NCBI GenBank assembly: GCA_002364555.1
Contig: DEYM01000017.1
Span: 1-11,372, forward strand
From: Phycisphaerales bacterium UBA3158
Lineage (GTDB): Bacteria > Planctomycetota > Phycisphaerae > Phycisphaerales > SM1A02
Direction of reading: 5' to 3'
Length of the DNA: 11,372 nucleotides
This document shows, in pieces, positions 6,516-11,372 of this stretch. Position numbers and translations under genes: made by a program. The notes under the pieces were generated by a model. That model made no database searches. It saw only the letters and a program-made list of their open reading frames with translations, and was not told where the DNA came from. Every line of letters begins with the position of its first letter. Positions within the stretch are counted from its first letter, which is position 1.

Positions 6516-8255
6516 ATGCCTGTTCTCATCCGATCACTCCTGCCATTGTTCATCCTCACGATCCTGACACCGCTTCAAGCAAGTGCAACCCCGGGGGCGA
6601 ATCCGCTGCGACCACTTGACTGTTCGAGCCCTCTCGACACCATGGAGAGCTACATCGAATCGATCGATGCAATCACGGCTTATCTATACGGAGAGCACTG
6701 GAACGAGCCCAGCGAGAAGTCCGTCGAGAAGATCAATGTCCGGATCAAGGCGCTGATGCGGCTCATCGATACCAGCAGCTTTCCTCCAGCCCTGCGACAC
6801 AAGATGGCCACCGAGGCATTGCTTCATCTTGCAGAGGTGATTCGACGCATCGATCCGGTCATTCTCCTCTCTGCTCCGGATGAGCGACCAGGCGAGGAGC
6901 TCCCGAGCTACTGGACGGTTCCCGACACCGAGATCAGCATCATCAGGATCGAGGAGGGTGAAAGAGCAGGCGAGTACGTATTCAGCGCTGAGACAGCCGA
7001 ACGCTCCATCGAGTACTACGAACTGGTCGAGCATCTCCCCGTCTATGGTCAGGAAAGCACATGGCTGAACAAGCGTGAATATCTGACACCCTCGGGATGG
7101 ATGCTCTCTTCGAGCTCCATCGAGGCCTTTCCAGATTGGCTGAAACGACCCTATCTGGGACAAGGGCTCTGGAAGATCATCGTGCTGACAATCTTCATAG
7201 CATTCTGGGTAACACTGATCTTCTTCACTGTACGAATATGCCGGATGAGAGACGGCGAACAGGAACTGGCACGATATTCACGCAAACTGTGCCTGCCTCT
7301 GATCATGATCTTCATCTCCTGGAACATGCAGTTCGTCCTCTTCCAGCTGAGTCTCACCAGCCTGTTCGCGACAGGACTCGCCTTCACCACGTCCGTCATG
7401 TTCTACGTGGGACTCGCGGTGCTCGCGATGCCGCTGGTCATGCTGTTCGTCGAACTGATCATTCGTTCACCGCATATCGCACCCGACTGTCTCGATGCCC
7501 ATCTTCTCCGGATAGGAGGGCGAACTGCCGGCCTGGCGATCGCCATCACGTTCCTCTTCCTGCTCAGCGAGCAGATCGGATTCCCGCTCTACGGCGTTGT
7601 TGCAGGCGTGGGCATCGGCGGCCTGGCGGTCGCGCTCGCCGCCCGGCAGTCGCTGGAGAACTATCTGGCCGGCATCAATCTTCTCAGCGACCGACCGATG
7701 ACGATTGGCGACTGGTGCAAGTATCAGGATGGTGGACAGGACACGTTCGGAGAGGTGCTCTCGGTGGGCATGCGATCGACTCGCATCCGGAACTCCGACA
7801 GCACCGTGACATCCATACCCAATTCGAAACTTGCCAACATGATGATCACCAATCTGACGGCTCGTGATGGAACATATCGTTTCAAGAAAAGTCTGCGGTT
7901 GCAGATGGACTCCTCGAGAAATCGAATCGACGATGTTCTTGACCAGATCCGAATCTATCTGACGGAATTTGGTCCGGTCAAGGACAAGATTCCCCATGTG
8001 CATCTCGAGAACATCGGTCCAGACGCCATCAACATCAGGGTGGCCTGCAATCTCGATACGACCGACGAAAGCAATCATTGGATACGGTTCCTCAATCTGC
8101 AGCAGGAGATCCTGATGCGGATCAGCGACATCGTCGAGAAGAACGGGCTGCAGTTCGCCTACCCCACCACGATCATCAAGAACATCGGTGAGATGAACCG
8201 TCCCGAGGGGCCTTCAACGGGCACAAGCAACGCCCAACACCCATTGGCTGACTGA
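6516..8255 (+). CDS. MscS-family mechanosensitive channel with large N-terminal domain
   Basis: A 579-residue small-conductance mechanosensitive channel homologue, a membrane pore that opens under tension to release ions or osmolytes. Residues 1-23 look like a signal peptide ending near QASA-TPG. Residues 24-215 are a mostly helical, soluble, presumably periplasmic domain that I do not recognise. Hydrophobic segments follow at about 218-240, 258-280, 284-316 and 336-351, then the Gly/Ala-rich pore helix at about 355-378 (YGVVAGVGIGGLAVALAARQ). The MscS β-domain is clear: DRPMTIGDW, FGEVLSVGMRSTRIRNSDST and TSIPNSKLANMMITNLT, with an α/β C-terminal domain to about residue 555. E. coli MscS has 286 residues, so this belongs to the larger, multi-helix group. 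It is transcribed away from remnant 1 and converges with the second SGNH gene 67 nt downstream. A role in envelope stress is family knowledge; a link to the acetylation genes is unproven. Confidence 0.9.
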   Translation: MPVLIRSLLPLFILTILTPLQASATPGANPLRPLDCSSPLDTMESYIESIDAITAYLYGEHWNEPSEKSVEKINVRIKALMRLIDTSSFPPALRHKMATEALLHLAEVIRRIDPVILLSAPDERPGEELPSYWTVPDTEISIIRIEEGERAGEYVFSAETAERSIEYYELVEHLPVYGQESTWLNKREYLTPSGWMLSSSSIEAFPDWLKRPYLGQGLWKIIVLTIFIAFWVTLIFFTVRICRMRDGEQELARYSRKLCLPLIMIFISWNMQFVLFQLSLTSLFATGLAFTTSVMFYVGLAVLAMPLVMLFVELIIRSPHIAPDCLDAHLLRIGGRTAGLAIAITFLFLLSEQIGFPLYGVVAGVGIGGLAVALAARQSLENYLAGINLLSDRPMTIGDWCKYQDGGQDTFGEVLSVGMRSTRIRNSDSTVTSIPNSKLANMMITNLTARDGTYRFKKSLRLQMDSSRNRIDDVLDQIRIYLTEFGPVKDKIPHVHLENIGPDAINIRVACNLDTTDESNHWIRFLNLQQEILMRISDIVEKNGLQFAYPTTIIKNIGEMNRPEGPSTGTSNAQHPLAD

Positions 8256-8322
8256 AAGAGGACTCGATGACACCATCATCTCGACTTCATCGAACAGTGG
8301 ACGAGGGCCAACCGGAAGAACT

Positions 8323-9501
8323 CTAGTGGTCCGGATCCATCAGGAATTGATTCATGCCCAATGGGGCATGTCTCTCCACGAACTGCACAATCACATTGTC
8401 ATAGTCCATCATTGCCTGATGCATGGATGACGATGTCATGTCCTTGTAGTGCTTGAACGTGATGTCATTGAAGAATGATCTGAGGAGTGGACGAGCGATC
8501 GATCCAATGCACGAATCGTGCAGCAGAAGTGTTCGGCCGGGCACCATCGGCAATGATTCATCCGATCGATACTGGATCTTGAGCGGGAGTCGCCATGCCA
8601 ACTCCTGTGCATCGATAGTCGAGAAGTCCGTATACAGCTGATCCTCGAACTCAATCCGAGACACATGCACTCCAGGTCGGTATATCGCGAGCATGTCGTA
8701 CTGGAGTGGCTTCTTCACGGACGATCCGATCATCTTGCGAAGGTCCCCCTCCTTCTCGTAGACGTTCGTCAGGAGAACATGGTCTCCATCCCACGCACCA
8801 GGAAGGAGGGAGTCGATGATGGCTCTGGTCATGACAAGAGCACCATGAAGGTTCTGGTGGGTGTCATCGCGGAAATAGAGCTCATGATCACCCTGAGACT
8901 TGGCCTGCAGCATGGCACCATGGATATCGATGACATGAGAGTCGTCCTCGACTGCGAACCGTCGCTGCAATCGTGCCCGATCATCTGAAACGGTGGCGAC
9001 ATCTCGTCGCCCATCCTCGGTCAGATGCTCTGGATAGATCGTGTGCTTGTCTGGCAGAAGCAGCAAGCGGAACGAGGCCTTCGAGTCCGCGTGACGAGCA
9101 ATGAAGGCATCCAACGAAGTCACCGCATCAGCCACATCATTGGCTTCCTGTCGCCAATGCAGGCCGTAGCTGTCACGGAAGAAGAGCCATCCATCATCGC
9201 CACGATCGACCCTTCCAAATCGTCTCTGAAGAAGGAATTCGGTGTCGGCCCACGACTTGGCCATGATCACATCGCCTCGGAACGGAACTCGCTCCTCAAG
9301 CCATGCCGACAGTTCCTCCCAGGTACTCTCCAGAAGCAGGTCATCAGGTGTGCGAACATCCGGAAAACCAGTCAACTCCCTGTTTTCGATCCCATTGATG
9401 AATGAACGGTTTCTGGCAAAGAAGAAGGGCGACAGTACAACCGGACCGCAGAGCAGCAGGAGCGAGACGATGGCCGCGAGATTGGTACCGTTTTTCTTCA
9501 T
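8323..9501 (-). CDS. AlgJ-like SGNH acetyltransferase, short form (cassette 2)
   Basis: A 392-residue membrane-anchored periplasmic SGNH-like protein, paralogue of the protein at 2756-4363. The N-terminal anchor is at about residues 9-27. Landmarks align without gaps over the first 220 residues: GDDGWLFFRDSYGLHW, PDKHTIYPEHL, Asp213 and His215 in RDDTHQN, and Ser330 in LLLHDSC, so the catalytic set appears intact. I count 100 identities in the first 200 aligned residues. It ends shortly after the SGNH fold, whereas its paralogue continues about 140 residues with a putative carbohydrate-binding domain. That layout matches AlgJ rather than AlgX. Its ATG overlaps the MBOAT stop by one base (TGATG), a classic translational-coupling junction. 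Substrate specificity is unknown. Confidence 0.87.
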   Translation of the reverse strand: MKKNGTNLAAIVSLLLLCGPVVLSPFFFARNRSFINGIENRELTGFPDVRTPDDLLLESTWEELSAWLEERVPFRGDVIMAKSWADTEFLLQRRFGRVDRGDDGWLFFRDSYGLHWRQEANDVADAVTSLDAFIARHADSKASFRLLLLPDKHTIYPEHLTEDGRRDVATVSDDRARLQRRFAVEDDSHVIDIHGAMLQAKSQGDHELYFRDDTHQNLHGALVMTRAIIDSLLPGAWDGDHVLLTNVYEKEGDLRKMIGSSVKKPLQYDMLAIYRPGVHVSRIEFEDQLYTDFSTIDAQELAWRLPLKIQYRSDESLPMVPGRTLLLHDSCIGSIARPLLRSFFNDITFKHYKDMTSSSMHQAMMDYDNVIVQFVERHAPLGMNQFLMDPDH

Positions 9502-10934
9502 CAGAACTGGAAGTACAGGAAGGGTGAGAAGGTCCCACTGATCACGAATATCAAGGCCAGTGGGAACAATATGCAGGAAAGAACAATTCGGTAGAGGACG
9601 GCACGAGTACAGGTGGATTCATCCAACCATTGGCCAGTGCTCAATCGCCCTGGAAGCAATGCGATGCAGCTTCCGACGATCAGGAAGAAGACGGCCTGCC
9701 TGGTCAGGACGGAATCCATCACACCGCTCATCGATCCCAGGGGAAAATCGAAGAGCGTGGCGTAGTACTGGCCTGCCTGAGTGATGTCCTCCGATCGAAA
9801 GACCACCCAGCCGAGCATGACCACGAAGAAGGTGGCTGCTCTTCGAAGCGGTATCCAATCGAGGGATTCCGGCCTGGCCTGACCGGTGATCCGATCCAGG
9901 ATCAACCAGAAGCCGTTGTAGACGCCCCACACGATGAACGTCCAATTGGAACCGTGCCAGAGACCCGTCAACAGAAAGACGATCACGAGATTGCGGTACG
10001 TCTTCGTCTTGGGGCATCTGGATCCACCCAGGGGTATGTACACATAGTCCCGAAACCAGTTGGAGAGCGTGACATGCCATCTTCGCCAGAAATCGGTCAT
10101 GCACACCGCCGAGTATGGCCGCTTGAAGTTTTCAGGAAGACGGAATCCGAACATGCGGCCCATTCCGATGGCCATGTCGCTGTAGCCCGAGAAGTCGAAG
10201 TAGATCTGCATGGTGTAGGCGAGAAGACCCAGCCAGGCATCTCCTGCATTGATCTGTGCTTCGGAACCGAAGGCCGTATCTGCGATGACACCGATGCTGT
10301 CAGCGATGACCACCTTCTTGACGAGGCCGTGGGTGAATCGAAGCATTCCCGATGAGACATGTTCCCAGTCGAACGGACGATCCTTCAGCTGATCCGAGAT
10401 CTCGTGGTATCTGACAATGGGCCCTGCGATCAACTGGGGAAAGAGCGATACGTAGAGAGCGAAGTCAATAGGGTTCCTCATCACCCTGGCCTGACCGCGG
10501 GCGACATCGATCACATAGGAGGTAGCCTGGAATGTGAAGAACGAAATCCCGATTGGCAGAGCGATCCGGCTCCACCCGAACTCGTCCATGCCGAAGCTGG
10601 CTCCCACATCATTGACTTGATCAATGAAGAAATTCGCATACTTGAACCAGGCGAGGATCCCGATGTTCAGCAGAACCGAAAGCGTTATCGATCCACGCTT
10701 CGCGAAAGGCGAGCCGTTCATATGCGATCGTTCGGCAATCAGACCCAGCACCCAGTTGCCGGCAATCGACAGCAACAGGACCAGAATGAAGTCCGCACCA
10801 CCCCATGCATAGAAGATCAGACTCGCGAGCAGCAGCCAGAGGTTCCTGAGCATGGGACCGATGCCCAGCAGGAAGTACATTCCCAGCACGACTGGAAGAA
10901 AGAAGAACAGGAATGTCTGTGAGGAAAAAACCAT
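9501..10934 (-). CDS. MBOAT-family O-acyltransferase, AlgI-like (cassette 2)
   Basis: A polytopic inner-membrane MBOAT acyltransferase, paralogue of the one at 4364-5797. By hand I count about 370 of 477 positions identical with no gaps. The central block RPYSAVCMTDFWRRWHVTLSN, the YVYIPLGGSR segment, LTGLWHGSNWTF (catalytic His327) and the C-terminal FSPFLYFQF are kept. Differences cluster in the loop at about residues 67-80, in residues 109-124 and in the C-terminal third. The start at 10934 is chosen because it gives the same 477-residue length and the shared MVFSSQTF N-terminus. In-frame starts further upstream (ATG near 10964, outer limit 11030) add unrelated residues and approach remnant 2. 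A G-rich AAAGGGGG stands about 16 nt upstream, rather far for a Shine-Dalgarno, so the start is moderately sure. It forms a two-gene unit with the SGNH gene. Confidence 0.92.
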   Translation of the reverse strand: MVFSSQTFLFFFLPVVLGMYFLLGIGPMLRNLWLLLASLIFYAWGGADFILVLLLSIAGNWVLGLIAERSHMNGSPFAKRGSITLSVLLNIGILAWFKYANFFIDQVNDVGASFGMDEFGWSRIALPIGISFFTFQATSYVIDVARGQARVMRNPIDFALYVSLFPQLIAGPIVRYHEISDQLKDRPFDWEHVSSGMLRFTHGLVKKVVIADSIGVIADTAFGSEAQINAGDAWLGLLAYTMQIYFDFSGYSDMAIGMGRMFGFRLPENFKRPYSAVCMTDFWRRWHVTLSNWFRDYVYIPLGGSRCPKTKTYRNLVIVFLLTGLWHGSNWTFIVWGVYNGFWLILDRITGQARPESLDWIPLRRAATFFVVMLGWVVFRSEDITQAGQYYATLFDFPLGSMSGVMDSVLTRQAVFFLIVGSCIALLPGRLSTGQWLDESTCTRAVLYRIVLSCILFPLALIFVISGTFSPFLYFQF

Positions 10935-10996
10935 GCCGAGTTGTAGAACACCCCCTTTGACCATACTACTCATCTGAAGGGCATGGGAGCGAGGCG

Positions 10997-11143
10997 GTGC
11001 ACTTGACGCAGAACGCCTGCACAACGGCACCTGCAGGCACGATCAGCCGCGAGACAGGATCTATCGGCAACCGGCTTGATGACGAAGACGGCATCGACAT
11101 CGAGGTCATGCCGAAATTGCCGCCCAACCTTGGATCGGCGTGC
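10997..11143 (+). pseudogene. Decayed dockerin-like tail, second copy (remnant 2)
   Basis: The frame starting at 10997 reads LTQNAC, then a degenerate stretch, then RLDDEDGIDIEVMPKLPP and NLGSAC. This aligns with the end of remnant 1 (LSQNVC ... DLDDDGDFDVEDVLNLL, SNFGSMC). I count 10 identities in the 23 residues from Leu-Asp-Asp to the final Cys, and the DNA also aligns there (CAGAA-G-CTGCA, TCGA-ATCGAGG, CCAACCTTGGATC). Relative to remnant 1 it is 15 nt shorter between QNxC and the EF-hand. It has a disrupted EF-hand (one residue missing before the last Asp), and the conserved stop after the Cys is lost. No upstream part remains: MBOAT 2 starts 63 nt away. It is almost certainly not a functional gene. 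Confidence 0.6.
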
Positions 11144-11372
11144 CGCTGGATCCTGCCTCTGTTCCACGATGCACGACATCACCGCAGTCCAGCGGAGACT
11201 CTGCCGGACCAGTCCCTCAGGCTGCCGCTTCAACAGCCAGCCGTCCTGTGATGATCATCGATTTTCATGGCCCGACCATAATCGCCACTTGGAAAAAACC
11301 GCATCTGATCTTCATAGATCGTGGGGATGGCCCACTCATCAAGAGGCGTAGATACCGTCACAAGCTGTTCTC
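11144..11372. other. No supported gene to the window end
   Basis: The frame of remnant 2 runs on to 11251 without recognisable protein character. From an ATG at 11251 a frame stays open to the window edge (MIIDFHGPTIIATW, then a Lys/Arg-rich part), but there is no ribosome binding site and it matches no family I know. It could be the first 40 codons of a gene continuing to the right or chance. I see no RNA gene, terminator or repeat here. Confidence 0.3.

Noticed and set aside
8265..8280. GATGA/TCATC hairpin between the convergent MscS and SGNH genes as a terminator
   Set aside because: Only 5 bp, AT-rich and without a U-run.
10935..11030. Longer N-terminus for MBOAT 2 from 11030
   Set aside because: The added residues are unrelated to those of copy 1 and overlap remnant 2 on the opposite strand. 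An intermediate start (ATG near 10964) remains possible.
1..11372. CRISPR arrays, tRNA or rRNA genes, insertion sequences and transposases
   Set aside because: I saw no regularly spaced repeats, no RNA gene signatures and no transposase motifs; the duplication carries no visible mobile-element ends.

Overview
The window most likely comes from a planctomycete-type bacterium, probably of the class Phycisphaerae. This is inferred from style, not from a marker gene. Two gene remnants carry the planctomycete-typical C-terminal mix of an FG-GAP/VCBS-like repeat (ALGDLDEDGDLD), short Cys-rich GGT-type repeats and a terminal dockerin-like EF-hand. The genes are GC-rich, and there is a Tat-exported oxidoreductase as well as cell-surface polysaccharide modification genes.

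Layout. Positions 1-247 hold no supported gene but carry a strong hairpin and an operator-like palindrome. 248-2068 (+) encodes a Tat-exported, probably bicovalent FAD oxidase of the berberine-bridge-enzyme (BBE) family. 2269-2643 (+) encodes a small membrane-anchored helical protein of unknown function. On the minus strand lies a two-gene cassette: an MBOAT O-acyltransferase (5797-4364) abutting an AlgJ/AlgX-like SGNH protein (4363-2756). Divergent from it, 5941-6390 (+) is the broken 3' end of a secreted repeat protein. 6516-8255 (+) encodes an MscS-family channel with a signal peptide and a large extra-cytoplasmic N-terminal domain. A second MBOAT (10934-9501, minus) and AlgJ-like (9501-8323, minus) cassette follows, and a second, more decayed copy of the repeat-protein 3' end (10997-11143, +) sits upstream of it. 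The last 229 bases hold nothing supported.

How the genes may work together. Each MBOAT/SGNH pair looks like the core of an envelope or exopolysaccharide O-acetylation machine. The MBOAT protein would move an acyl group across the inner membrane, and the membrane-anchored SGNH protein would transfer it to a polymer in the periplasm. The two cassettes are paralogous: the MBOATs have the same length and are about 78% identical by my count, while the SGNH partners are only about 50% identical over the first 200 residues, and one has a C-terminal domain that the other lacks. Both cassettes have a remnant of the same secreted protein in the same divergent position, so the duplicated block probably held three genes. 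No polymerase, glycosyltransferase or export gene for the acetylated polymer is in the window, so the substrate is unknown.
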